Of a stretch of DNA of 12,367 nt, positions 5,791 through 12,367 are shown one piece after another. Position 1 is the stretch's first letter. Every line of letters starts with the position of its first letter. Made by a program: the position numbers and the translations under genes. Source of the DNA: Fimbriimonadaceae bacterium (GTDB lineage Bacteria; Armatimonadota; Fimbriimonadia; Fimbriimonadales; Fimbriimonadaceae); assembly GCA_020849075.1 (NCBI GenBank), contig JADLGZ010000182.1, positions 1 through 12,367 of the forward strand, written 5' to 3'. The notes beneath the pieces were generated by a model, which saw only the letters and a program-made list of their open reading frames with translations, made no database searches and was not told the DNA's origin.

Positions 5791-5805
5791 TCTCATCGTT
5801 CCGCC

Positions 5806-6939
5806 ATGCCCCTCCGACCCAGTGATCGAATCCTCGCGTTATCAGGATTCCTTTGGTTTGTTTTGATGGGGATGTCCGTTACGATGACCGGACCGATTGC
5901 TTCTCTCATGGCCAGTAGCTTTGGCCGAAGCAAAGCGCACGAAGCCCAAGTCTTCATTGCCATTGCTGCCGGCTCGGCCATCATCGTTGTCATCAATGCC
6001 CTCCGTCCCGATTGGTTTACTGGCCGATGGGTCGCAAGGTTTTGTTCGGTGTGCTATGTTGCGGGAGCCGCCACGGCCTGGTCGGCCCCTTCATGGCCTT
6101 TGCTTCTCCTAGGTTATGGGCTCATCGGGCTCGGGAATGGGGGCAATAGCTTTTGGTACAACGCCGAAGTAGCCAGGAACTTTCGAGATCGGGGCGTGGG
6201 CGCTTGGCTCAGTGCCTTAAATGGTTTTTGGGCGGTCGGGGCGGTCATCGGCCCCCTCTTGGTTGGGCAATCGAACTCGGGTTGGCGCTGGCCGGTTTCA
6301 ATCCTCTTTTTCCTCGCCGTGCTCCCAGTGATCGCGGCTTGGCTCGTGCCCGCTCCACCCGCAACCGAGGCTGTGGACGAAGCCAAGGAGTCATTACCAG
6401 CGACGACCTACGGGCTCATGATCCTCTTGGGGCTCTATGTTGGCGTTGAGACCACGACCCTCACGTTCATGTCGCGACACCTGATGATGGTACACGGACT
6501 GACGTTGTCCGTCGCCTCCGCGATTGCCAGCGCCCTTTGGTTTTCCTTCATGGGCTCGCGATTTGCCACCGGTCCGCTTTCGCTACGATTTGCCCCTTCT
6601 TGGATTGTCGTGGGAGCCGCCCTGATTGCAATAGTCGGAGCTACCTTGTCGTCGCAGCCCGGGCTCGCTTGGCCAAGCTACGTCCTGATTGGGGTTGCCA
6701 TGGGCCCTGTGTTTCCCGCCGTCATCGAGTGGGGCACCAGCCTCGGGCACGCTCCCCATCGAGCCACGGCCATCATGGTCCTTGGTCCATGTGTCACGGC
6801 TATTGCCTTCCCCGCCCTTGTTTCGGCGGGGATGGGGGAGCGCTTTGGGCTGTTGCCATGGATTGTTCTTTCGATCCACGGAGCAATCCTTGTCGGCGCC
6901 ATTTTCCTGCGCACTAACCGGGGAGCACCTGCGAACTAA
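5806..6939 (+). CDS. Major facilitator superfamily transporter
   Basis: 377 aa, almost entirely hydrophobic, with about 12 membrane segments in two sets of six split by a charged cytoplasmic loop at residues 184-200 (PPATEAVDEAKESLPAT). Typical MFS features include the Gly-rich helix LLLGYGLIGLGNGGNSFWYN (101-120), a following basic loop (ARNFRDRG), and GFWAVGAVIGPLLVG (140-154) with the helix-5 G-x3-G-P type pattern. The second half holds GVETTTLTFMSRHLM, resembling sugar-type MFS carriers. The substrate cannot be read from the sequence. ATG 5806 was preferred to a TTG at 5752, which would add a polar 18-residue tail. It converges on lysA, the coding ends overlapping by 26 bp, and diverges from the PEP-CTERM gene. 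Confidence 0.85.
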   Translation: MPLRPSDRILALSGFLWFVLMGMSVTMTGPIASLMASSFGRSKAHEAQVFIAIAAGSAIIVVINALRPDWFTGRWVARFCSVCYVAGAATAWSAPSWPLLLLGYGLIGLGNGGNSFWYNAEVARNFRDRGVGAWLSALNGFWAVGAVIGPLLVGQSNSGWRWPVSILFFLAVLPVIAAWLVPAPPATEAVDEAKESLPATTYGLMILLGLYVGVETTTLTFMSRHLMMVHGLTLSVASAIASALWFSFMGSRFATGPLSLRFAPSWIVVGAALIAIVGATLSSQPGLAWPSYVLIGVAMGPVFPAVIEWGTSLGHAPHRATAIMVLGPCVTAIAFPALVSAGMGERFGLLPWIVLSIHGAILVGAIFLRTNRGAPAN

Positions 6940-8182
6940 ACATCTGGTCCCAAGTCTCTCTTCGCTGGATAACCTTGGCTTGACCATCCAACCCCAAAAG
7001 TACACAAGCCGGGCGCGGAAACCGGTTATAGTTGCTGGCCATGCTGGCGTTGTAGGCGCCTGTGCATAGCACCTGGATCAGATCTCCCTCCGCCAAGTTG
7101 GTCGGAAGATGGACGTCCGAAAACAGAGTGTCCGTTTCGCAATGCTTCCCCGAAACGGTCGCCAGACTCGTCTCCCCGCTCGCGATCGCCCGCACTTCGT
7201 ACTTCGCCTCATACATGGCGCTTCGGGGATTATCGCTAAGCCCGCCATCCACAACAACGTATCGCTTGGGGCCTTTTGTCGTGGAAACGTCCTTCACCAC
7301 TTCAACTCGGTACAGGGTAACCCCGGCTTCTGCGATAACGGATCGACCAGGCTCCTGGGCAAGCGTGGGATGGCGATCTCCGATGGCCCCGCCTATCGCG
7401 TCAACAATCAATTGACAATATTCTTCGACCGGCATGGGGTGGTGTTCAGGTAAGTACCGAACCCCAAGACCACCACCCACGTTGAGCAGGGTCGCAGTAA
7501 AGGCGCTCTTGCCTTCCATTGCGACCGCAAAGGCAGCGATTTGAGCTCCTCCCGCGCGTTGAGCATCCGGATCAAGAAGTTGGGAGCCAACATGGCAGTG
7601 AAACCCATGTAGCGGCAACTTGTGACTCAGACAAAAGTCAACGGCTCGCTCAGCGGATCCATCGGCAATGCTAAATCCAAACTTAGTATCGGCCTGACCA
7701 GTGCGGATAGCTTGATGAGTCTTGGGATCAACGCCAGGCGCTAGCCGGAGCATCAGTTTTGTCGAGCCCAAGTTGCGAACCCTCAGGCGATCTAGCTCAC
7801 GAAAGTTATCAACGAGGATCTCGCCGATACCTTGCTCAAGCGCAAAGTCAAGCTCGCGTTCGGTCTTGGCATTGCCATGCAAGTGGCAGTGTGAAGCGGG
7901 AATCCCGGCTAGAAGCGCAGCTCGTAGCTCCCCTTCACTCGCCACATCAATATCGTAACCCTCCTCGTGAGCGATGCGGAGGATCATTAGAATCGAATTC
8001 GCCTTGCTGGCATACGAGAGTCTCGTAGCCGAGTATGCCGCCGCGAAGGCTTCACGATAACGCCGCAGTCTTGACCGGAAGGCGGCCTCACTGACGACAT
8101 ATAGGGGAGTCCCGAATTGCTCCGATAAGCCGACCGCCGAGGAGTCATCCAGGACAAAGCGATCGTCAAGCATTGAGTCCAT
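6914..8182 (-). CDS. lysA: Diaminopimelate decarboxylase
   Basis: 422 aa. A PLP enzyme, fold III, that decarboxylates meso-diaminopimelate to L-lysine, the last step of the DAP pathway; it also draws on the cell-wall DAP pool. PLP-binding lysine in SYASKAN (Lys60). Barrel motifs GNAKTERE (103-110) and HCHVGSQ (195-201), phosphate-binding GGGLG (236-240) and EPGRS (277-281). The C-terminal domain carries the active-site Cys in KHCETD (Cys348, Glu349, Asp351) and GAYNASMASNYN (375-386) with the PLP-contacting Tyr377. HGNAKT replaces the more usual HGNNKS. The start is ATG at 8182, 21 bp from the divergent dxr start; the open frame upstream to 8350 runs antisense through dxr and is not part of the gene. 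The 3' end overlaps the convergent MFS gene. Confidence 0.95.
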   Translation of the reverse strand: MDSMLDDRFVLDDSSAVGLSEQFGTPLYVVSEAAFRSRLRRYREAFAAAYSATRLSYASKANSILMILRIAHEEGYDIDVASEGELRAALLAGIPASHCHLHGNAKTERELDFALEQGIGEILVDNFRELDRLRVRNLGSTKLMLRLAPGVDPKTHQAIRTGQADTKFGFSIADGSAERAVDFCLSHKLPLHGFHCHVGSQLLDPDAQRAGGAQIAAFAVAMEGKSAFTATLLNVGGGLGVRYLPEHHPMPVEEYCQLIVDAIGGAIGDRHPTLAQEPGRSVIAEAGVTLYRVEVVKDVSTTKGPKRYVVVDGGLSDNPRSAMYEAKYEVRAIASGETSLATVSGKHCETDTLFSDVHLPTNLAEGDLIQVLCTGAYNASMASNYNRFPRPACVLLGLDGQAKVIQRRETWDQMFSSQVLPG

Positions 8183-8188
8183 TTTAGC

Positions 8189-8194
8189 CTCATA
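8189..8194 (-). promoter_or_regulatory. Possible -10 box of lysA
   Basis: TATGAG on the minus strand (8194-8189) is followed by GCTAAA and the ATG at 8182, repeating the six-base spacing seen at other leaderless starts. It is a weak match and overlaps the dxr -10 on the other strand. Confidence 0.35.
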
Positions 8195-8196
8195 AT
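8191..8196 (+). promoter_or_regulatory. -10 box of dxr
   Basis: CATAAT lies 7 nt before the dxr ATG at 8204, so transcription should start at or next to the A of the start codon. Any -35 would lie inside the lysA coding region; none is a good match. Confidence 0.5.
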
Positions 8197-8203
8197 TGAG
8201 GCC

Positions 8204-9277
8204 ATGAAGCGGCTGGCTATCCTTGGCGCGACCGGTAGTATCGGTACTCAGGCTCTGGATATTGTCAGCCAACATCCTGAACGACTCCGCGTGACCGCGA
8301 TGGCCGCGTTTGCAAACCAGTCTTCGCTGGAGCACCTCGCCTCCCGGCACAACTCGCCCAGATTGGCTTTGGCATCAAAGGGCCTTGAGCCTCTTATTGA
8401 AATGGCCCAGGCTGACGACGTGGACATGGTCGTTGTCGCCATTTCTGGGGCGGCTGCGCTCCTTCCGACGATCGCGGCCATCGAAGCAGGCAAGGAGGTC
8501 GCTCTCGCGACCAAGGAAGTCTTGGTTGCCGCTGGCGAACTGGTCATGCCCCTTTGCCAAAAGCATGGCGTTAATCTCATTCCTATTGACTCCGAACACA
8601 GCGCCATTTTTCAGTGTCTTCGCGGCTACCGGCACGACCAAATTCGCACTTTGACGTTGACGGCGAGCGGTGGCCCGTTTCGAGGGCGCAAGAGCCTCGA
8701 AGGCATCACCGTCGAGCAAGCCCTAAATCACCCGACCTGGCGTATGGGTGGCAAGATTACGATTGATAGCGCAACCCTCATGAACAAGGCGCTTGAGATG
8801 ATCGAAGCGAAGTGGCTGTTCGATATTGCAATGGATCAAGTCAAGGTCTGCGTTCACCCGCAAAGTGTGCTCCACAGTTTGGTCGAGTTCCATGACGGCT
8901 CCATGCTGGGTCAACTCGGGTGGCCCGATATGCGTCTACCCATTCAGGTCGCCCTGCTCTGGCCGGATAAGGTTCCCAATCAAATGAGACCGTGGAATCC
9001 GGTGGAGACGCCAAGTCTCACATTTGAATCCCTGGATGAGACAGTGTTTCCATCCCTAGGTATGGCTCGAGAGGCCGAGAGGCTAGGCGGCACCGCTCCA
9101 ACCGCATTCAACGCGGCCAATGAGGCGGCGGTCGCCAGGTTCCTGAAAGGAGAGATCGGATTCACGGAAATCTTTAGGACCGTGGAACGGGCCTTGCACC
9201 ATCACGTAGTAAACTCATTGTCTCTGGATTCAATTCTAGCGGCGGACGCGGAAGCTCGGCGATTTGTACATGGATAG
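8204..9277 (+). CDS. dxr: 1-deoxy-D-xylulose 5-phosphate reductoisomerase
   Basis: 357 aa, slightly short for DXR (about 380-400). It converts DXP to 2-C-methyl-D-erythritol 4-phosphate with NADPH and a divalent metal, the committed step of the MEP isoprenoid pathway in the cytosol. NADPH motif GATGSIG at 8-14. Metal/substrate residues lie in IDSEHSAIFQ and in DSATLMNKALEMIEA. TASGGPF, HPTWRMGGKITIDSA, HPQSVLHSLVEF, GWPDMRLPIQ and FNAANEAAV are all present in order. Two blocks differ from the common form: TKEVLVAAG where NKESLV is usual, and NKALE where NKGLE is usual. The start follows a -10 box by 7 nt with no SD. rseP overlaps its last codons by 8 bp, so the two are cotranslated. Confidence 0.95.
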   Translation: MKRLAILGATGSIGTQALDIVSQHPERLRVTAMAAFANQSSLEHLASRHNSPRLALASKGLEPLIEMAQADDVDMVVVAISGAAALLPTIAAIEAGKEVALATKEVLVAAGELVMPLCQKHGVNLIPIDSEHSAIFQCLRGYRHDQIRTLTLTASGGPFRGRKSLEGITVEQALNHPTWRMGGKITIDSATLMNKALEMIEAKWLFDIAMDQVKVCVHPQSVLHSLVEFHDGSMLGQLGWPDMRLPIQVALLWPDKVPNQMRPWNPVETPSLTFESLDETVFPSLGMAREAERLGGTAPTAFNAANEAAVARFLKGEIGFTEIFRTVERALHHHVVNSLSLDSILAADAEARRFVHG

Positions 9278-10835
9278 CGTTCAAACTTTCATGCAGTATG
9301 CGTGGTCTGGGATCAATTTCCTGCTCATCATCACGCTCTTGGTTTTCGTGCACGAACTTGGGCATTATCTTGCCGCCAAGGCGACGGGCATGCATGTGGA
9401 CGCCTTTGCCGTCATGGTGGGAGGAATCCGAAAGACCAACCTTGAAGCGGGACTCAGGAAAAGTCTCGTCTCCAGTAAGGTCGTCGGGGCCTTGTACGGC
9501 CTCGCGCTCCTAGGCTCTGCGCTCGCTGCCATACAAAACTTGCCTACTGTCTACGCGGTTGGGCTTGGGTTGGTAGCCTTTGTCTTCCCAGTCTGGATCG
9601 CGTCCAGAATCGGCAAACTGTATCGAATGCATATCATTCGGTGGCTTAAGCCGCTGGTGGTCGCCTACGCCGTTGCATGGGCCATCCTTTGGGTTGCCAC
9701 ACGCGGCATTGGGTTTTCGCGCCCAGCTGATTTCTTGCTCATGTCCTTCTATGCCAGCGTGATTGGCTTGCTCTCGCTGTACTATGCCCCCCTTTCCAAC
9801 CGCCTCGAAGAGGGGAAGATGGGCTACGGCAGCATTGCTGATGAAGGCGAACCCATTGAAGTCAGATTCAGACCCTTGGCTTCCTTCACTTCAAAAGCAG
9901 GCACCGAGTTTAGTTTGCTCGTTCTCCCACTCGGTGGCTTTGCGAGAATGCGAGGGATGGAGCCCCATGCGGATGGCTCGGAAATCCACGTCGAAGGAGG
10001 TTTCTACTCCAAGCGGCCGATCGCGCGACTACTGGTACTGTTTGCCGGCCCCTTGTTCAGCATCTTGTTAGGTTGCCTTCTGTTCTTCATCTCGTTTGCG
10101 GCCTATGGCGAGTGGAAGGCAGTGGACAAGCCAACTCTTGCTCGGCTGAGTAGCGATGGCGCAGCGGCAAAAGCCGGCCTCAAAGAAGGCGACAAAGTGC
10201 TCAAGATTGCGGGCAAAGTGCCCCAAACTTTCTATGATATTGTCCTTGCTATCCGTGATTCGAAAGGTAAACCCATTTCGATTAGTTATCAGCGGGGCGC
10301 GAAGACCGGAACGGTGACGGTAACGCCGGTGCTGGAAGCCGCCCCATCTCCTGTATTGGGCCCCGGAATGGAACTTTCAGGCGAAGCCAAGCGCCAGTAC
10401 AAGCTTGGTGCCAGCCCGCCCGTTGAAAACTTGCCGGTTCCAGTTGCTACCGCCGCAACTCGTGCGGCGATGGCACCCATTCTTTATGCGACGGAACTTG
10501 GAGGCCTATTGCGAACGCCCGAGCGGGCAGCCGAAAGTCTTTCGGGTCCGGCGGCGATCGCAAAGGAGACCCATAGCGCGAGCCAAGCCGGATCGCAGTC
10601 GCTCTTGATTTTAGCTGCGGTGCTCTCCACGAGCCTAGGCTTTATGAACCTACGTCCCATCCCACCATTAGATGGCGGTCAAATGGTCGTTGCGGTCATA
10701 GAGATGTTTCGCCGAGGAAGGCGTCTAAGCATGGAAACTCAGGCGACTCTTACGACGGTGGGTATGGGCTTAGTGATGATGCTCATGATCCTCGTTTTCA
10801 GCCAAGATGCTGGCCGTCTCTTAGGCGGTAAGTAA
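9270..10835 (+). CDS. rseP: RseP-like site-2 membrane metalloprotease with an inserted helical bundle
   Basis: 521 aa against about 450 for E. coli RseP. It would be a zinc intramembrane protease cutting anti-sigma or signal-peptide remnants. TM1 carries HELGH (28-32). The second zinc ligand motif LDGG is at 467-470 in LRPIPPLDGGQ, the beta-hairpin-type PLGGFARMRG at 220-229, and the next TM at about 252-279. A single PDZ domain spans about 287-355 (GAAAKAGLKEGDKVLKI...), and the last TM is at 492-511. Between HELGH and the PLGGF segment, residues about 65-180 add four hydrophobic segments (71-89, 93-113, 124-144, 155-172) absent from canonical RseP. ATG at 9270 overlaps the dxr stop; a TTG at 9264 is possible. 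The dxr-rseP order is common in bacteria. The stop overlaps the convergent glycosyltransferase by 15 bp. Confidence 0.85.
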   Translation: MDSVQTFMQYAWSGINFLLIITLLVFVHELGHYLAAKATGMHVDAFAVMVGGIRKTNLEAGLRKSLVSSKVVGALYGLALLGSALAAIQNLPTVYAVGLGLVAFVFPVWIASRIGKLYRMHIIRWLKPLVVAYAVAWAILWVATRGIGFSRPADFLLMSFYASVIGLLSLYYAPLSNRLEEGKMGYGSIADEGEPIEVRFRPLASFTSKAGTEFSLLVLPLGGFARMRGMEPHADGSEIHVEGGFYSKRPIARLLVLFAGPLFSILLGCLLFFISFAAYGEWKAVDKPTLARLSSDGAAAKAGLKEGDKVLKIAGKVPQTFYDIVLAIRDSKGKPISISYQRGAKTGTVTVTPVLEAAPSPVLGPGMELSGEAKRQYKLGASPPVENLPVPVATAATRAAMAPILYATELGGLLRTPERAAESLSGPAAIAKETHSASQAGSQSLLILAAVLSTSLGFMNLRPIPPLDGGQMVVAVIEMFRRGRRLSMETQATLTTVGMGLVMMLMILVFSQDAGRLLGGK

Positions 10836-11897
10836 AGCTGTTGACTGCACCCGTTCCATCAGCGAAACATAGGCCTGCCTTTGAATCTCGGCGGCGTAGA
10901 GCTTGAGTGATGTACTCTTCGCTTGCTCGGGGCTCGGCGGATTGTTCAGTAGCTCCAATGCTGCCATTGCCCAAGCCTCCCCATTGTCGCTGGATTCGGC
11001 AACGAAACTCCCAAACTCTCCTGAGGTCTCCTGAATGGGGCCATTCTGATCTGCGACGACCGGCACACCTCGCATGACGGCCTCAGCGCCGACGCTTCCC
11101 GATGCATCCACCGAAATCGAAAGAACGGCACCAACGCCCTTGAATTTTTCCGTTCGGTCGTGACTAGGAGGCGAAAACTCCGCTCGGCCCAGATCCGGCC
11201 ATTCGTGGCCCCACCCCTCAATTCGCACGGGAACACCTAGCCTGAGCAATTCTTCAACCGCAGGCCGGCCGAACTCTGGAGGCGTCTGCAGTACCAGCAC
11301 CATCTTGCCTAGGGGGCCTTGGCGAACCGAGGAAACCGGCGGGGGATAGCCCACGGAACTGAGCCCGATCCGGTTTCGATAGTGGTTGGACAGGAACTTT
11401 GATATGCAGACCACTTGATGGGCATGAATGAAGGCATCCCGATTCTCCCAACCGAACTCCCAAGCCGTCGCCAAAACGCGGGATGAACAATTACGGGCGA
11501 GCCGCACAACTTCAGACACGCCACGCTCGCCACCTGCATAGACTATGAGCTGTGGGCGGAAGTCCCGGATGAGACGTTGGCCATGACTTACAAAAGTACG
11601 GATGTCTGTCGCTTCAACTGAGTTGTTATGAGCTGCTGTACAGATGAGGTTTCCGTTGACCTGTCGGTCTGTGTACATAACCAAGGATCGTGATCCCGAA
11701 CGGAATCGCCCCGCCCCCGTGACCCCGACCGCACGTAGCTCTTCTGTAAAGTCAATGGGACCGCCAAGGACTCCCCCCGAAAGACTAGTAACGTTGTGAC
11801 CGGCTTCCGCAAGCCAATGTGAAAGGGTGCGCAATCCTCTTGCCGTCGGGTTCGACGGGTCCAAGGAACAAGGCCAACTCACGAAGAGCGCGCGCAC
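10821..11897 (-). CDS. GT-B (GT4-like) glycosyltransferase
   Basis: 358 aa. The N-terminal half begins with a Rossmann strand (MRALFVSWP) and PSNPTARGLRTLSHWLAEAGHNVTSLSGG (14-42), the acceptor-side pattern in which a loop precedes helix 1 and GHxV. The C-terminal domain holds the donor-sugar motif SVGAEAVMRGVPVVADQNGPIQE (268-290). Glu272 fits the second acid of the EX7E pattern, with Asp264 at the first place. No signal peptide or membrane segment, so it probably acts at the cytosolic membrane face on cell-surface sugars. Donor and acceptor are not predictable. The start is GTG at 11897, six bases after TAGAAT. The gene follows fabI on the same strand with a 62-bp gap. Its 3' end overlaps the convergent rseP by 15 bp. 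Confidence 0.75.
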   Translation of the reverse strand: MRALFVSWPCSLDPSNPTARGLRTLSHWLAEAGHNVTSLSGGVLGGPIDFTEELRAVGVTGAGRFRSGSRSLVMYTDRQVNGNLICTAAHNNSVEATDIRTFVSHGQRLIRDFRPQLIVYAGGERGVSEVVRLARNCSSRVLATAWEFGWENRDAFIHAHQVVCISKFLSNHYRNRIGLSSVGYPPPVSSVRQGPLGKMVLVLQTPPEFGRPAVEELLRLGVPVRIEGWGHEWPDLGRAEFSPPSHDRTEKFKGVGAVLSISVDASGSVGAEAVMRGVPVVADQNGPIQETSGEFGSFVAESSDNGEAWAMAALELLNNPPSPEQAKSTSLKLYAAEIQRQAYVSLMERVQSTALLTA

Positions 11898-11903
11898 CTG
11901 AAG

Positions 11904-11909
11904 ATTCTA
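11904..11909 (-). promoter_or_regulatory. -10 box of the glycosyltransferase gene, leaderless arrangement
   Basis: TAGAAT (11909-11904, minus strand) is followed by CTTCAG and the GTG at 11897. The same hexamer and six-base spacing precede the ATG at 133. The -35 region is weak. This supports choosing GTG as the start. Confidence 0.55.
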
Positions 11910-11959
11910 GTTCATTTGCGAGGTAATAAGCCACAGTTGCTACAGAACCTTCGTAGCTC

Positions 11960-12367
11960 CTAAAGTGCGACAATGTTGTAGCCATTGTCAATGTAAATAA
12001 CTTGGCCCGTTACGCCCTTACTCAAGTCACTCATGAGGTACACGGCTGACCCACCCACTTCAGCTTGCCCGAAGGGAGAAGCCAACAAGCCCATTTCTTG
12101 AACGTGTTCGATCATTTTGCTCAGGTCCTTGACACCACGGGCGGCGACCGTATTGATGGGGCCCGGCGACAGGGTGTTTACCCGGATATCTCTCGTCCCG
12201 AGATCTTTGGCGAGGTACCGGACGGCCGACTCGAGCGCTGCTTTGGCTACACCCATCACATTATAGTTGCTGGCGGCCCGGGAAGAACCAAGATAGCTCA
12301 GAGCCATGACCGAACCTCCGTCGGTAATGAGGGGCTCTAGGACCCGACATAGGGCAATCAGGGAAAA
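11960..12367 (-). CDS. fabI: Enoyl-[acyl-carrier-protein] reductase FabI (C-terminal half)
   Basis: The last 135 residues of an about 255-residue SDR enzyme; the N-terminal NADH-binding half lies beyond 12367. FabI reduces trans-2-enoyl-ACP in the last step of each type II fatty-acid elongation cycle. Visible family blocks: FSLIALCRVLEPLI, then GGSVMALSYLGSSRAASNYN with both active-site tyrosines (in LSYLG and NYNVMG), and the catalytic Lys in VMGVAKAALE. RVNTLSPGPINTVAARG contains the substrate-binding loop. GSAVYLMSDLSKGVTGQVIYIDNGYNI is the normal C-terminal NADH/tetramer segment, and the protein ends in VAL. Nothing is missing in the visible part. It lies upstream of the glycosyltransferase on the same strand. 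Confidence 0.95.
   Translation of the reverse strand, partial: FSLIALCRVLEPLITDGGSVMALSYLGSSRAASNYNVMGVAKAALESAVRYLAKDLGTRDIRVNTLSPGPINTVAARGVKDLSKMIEHVQEMGLLASPFGQAEVGGSAVYLMSDLSKGVTGQVIYIDNGYNIVAL

Noticed and set aside
5752..5805. TTG at 5752 as the MFS start
   Set aside because: It would add 18 polar residues unlike an MFS N-terminus. ATG at 5806 begins MPLRPSDRILALSGFLW, a normal entry into the first helix.
8183..8350. N-terminal extension of lysA to 8350
   Set aside because: The added 56 residues are antisense to the dxr NADPH-binding region. LysA proteins begin close to the MDSMLDDRF position.
11785..11991. 68-residue minus-strand frame across the fabI-glycosyltransferase gap
   Set aside because: It overlaps the glycosyltransferase start in another frame and the fabI end, with no start signal; a shadow frame.

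Overview
The window reads as compact chromosomal DNA of a free-living bacterium with a diderm-type gene set: diaminopimelate decarboxylase (lysA), DXR (dxr), an RseP-like site-2 protease (rseP) and FabI. A PEP-CTERM surface protein, moderately high GC, very short or overlapping gene junctions, and start codons placed 5-7 nt behind TANNNT-type -10 boxes fit a member of the Armatimonadota (Fimbriimonadia-like). That placement is inference from gene style only.

Layout. Positions 1-867 hold two minus-strand genes: the 5' end of a small secreted protein and a fibronectin-III domain protein. Positions 930-1082 carry a strictly 21-bp periodic array of palindromic hexamers. Positions 1108-1865 hold two overlapping plus-strand genes for small membrane proteins. 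Positions 1898-2569 are an IS200/REP-type element: a Y1 (HUH) transposase between 64-bp mirrored ends. A DUF4288 gene (minus) follows, then purB (plus). Positions 4271-4749 form a second repeat-bracketed unit: a DUF559 nuclease-fold gene between two inverted copies of a C/G-rich hairpin repeat. The repeats also encode the last residues of purB on one side and of the PEP-CTERM gene on the other. Downstream come a PEP-CTERM protein (minus), an MFS transporter (plus), lysA (minus), dxr-rseP (plus, overlapping), a GT-B glycosyltransferase (minus), and the C-terminal half of fabI (minus, running off the window).

How it works together. Most genes are housekeeping: purine synthesis (PurB), lysine and peptidoglycan precursor synthesis (LysA), isoprenoid synthesis (DXR), envelope stress proteolysis (RseP-like) and fatty-acid elongation (FabI). 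Two REP-linked nuclease-type genes (RAYT and DUF559) lie on either side of purB, making 1.9-4.75 kb a small repeat hot spot in otherwise ordinary DNA. The most unusual points are the DUF559 cassette that rewrites two host gene ends and supplies its own SD and terminator, an extra membrane bundle inside the RseP-like protease, the 21-bp array, and a recurring leaderless start architecture.

No RNA gene, CRISPR array, prophage or origin was seen. No gene-free stretch exceeds 300 bp; the largest is 868-1107, which holds the 21-bp array.
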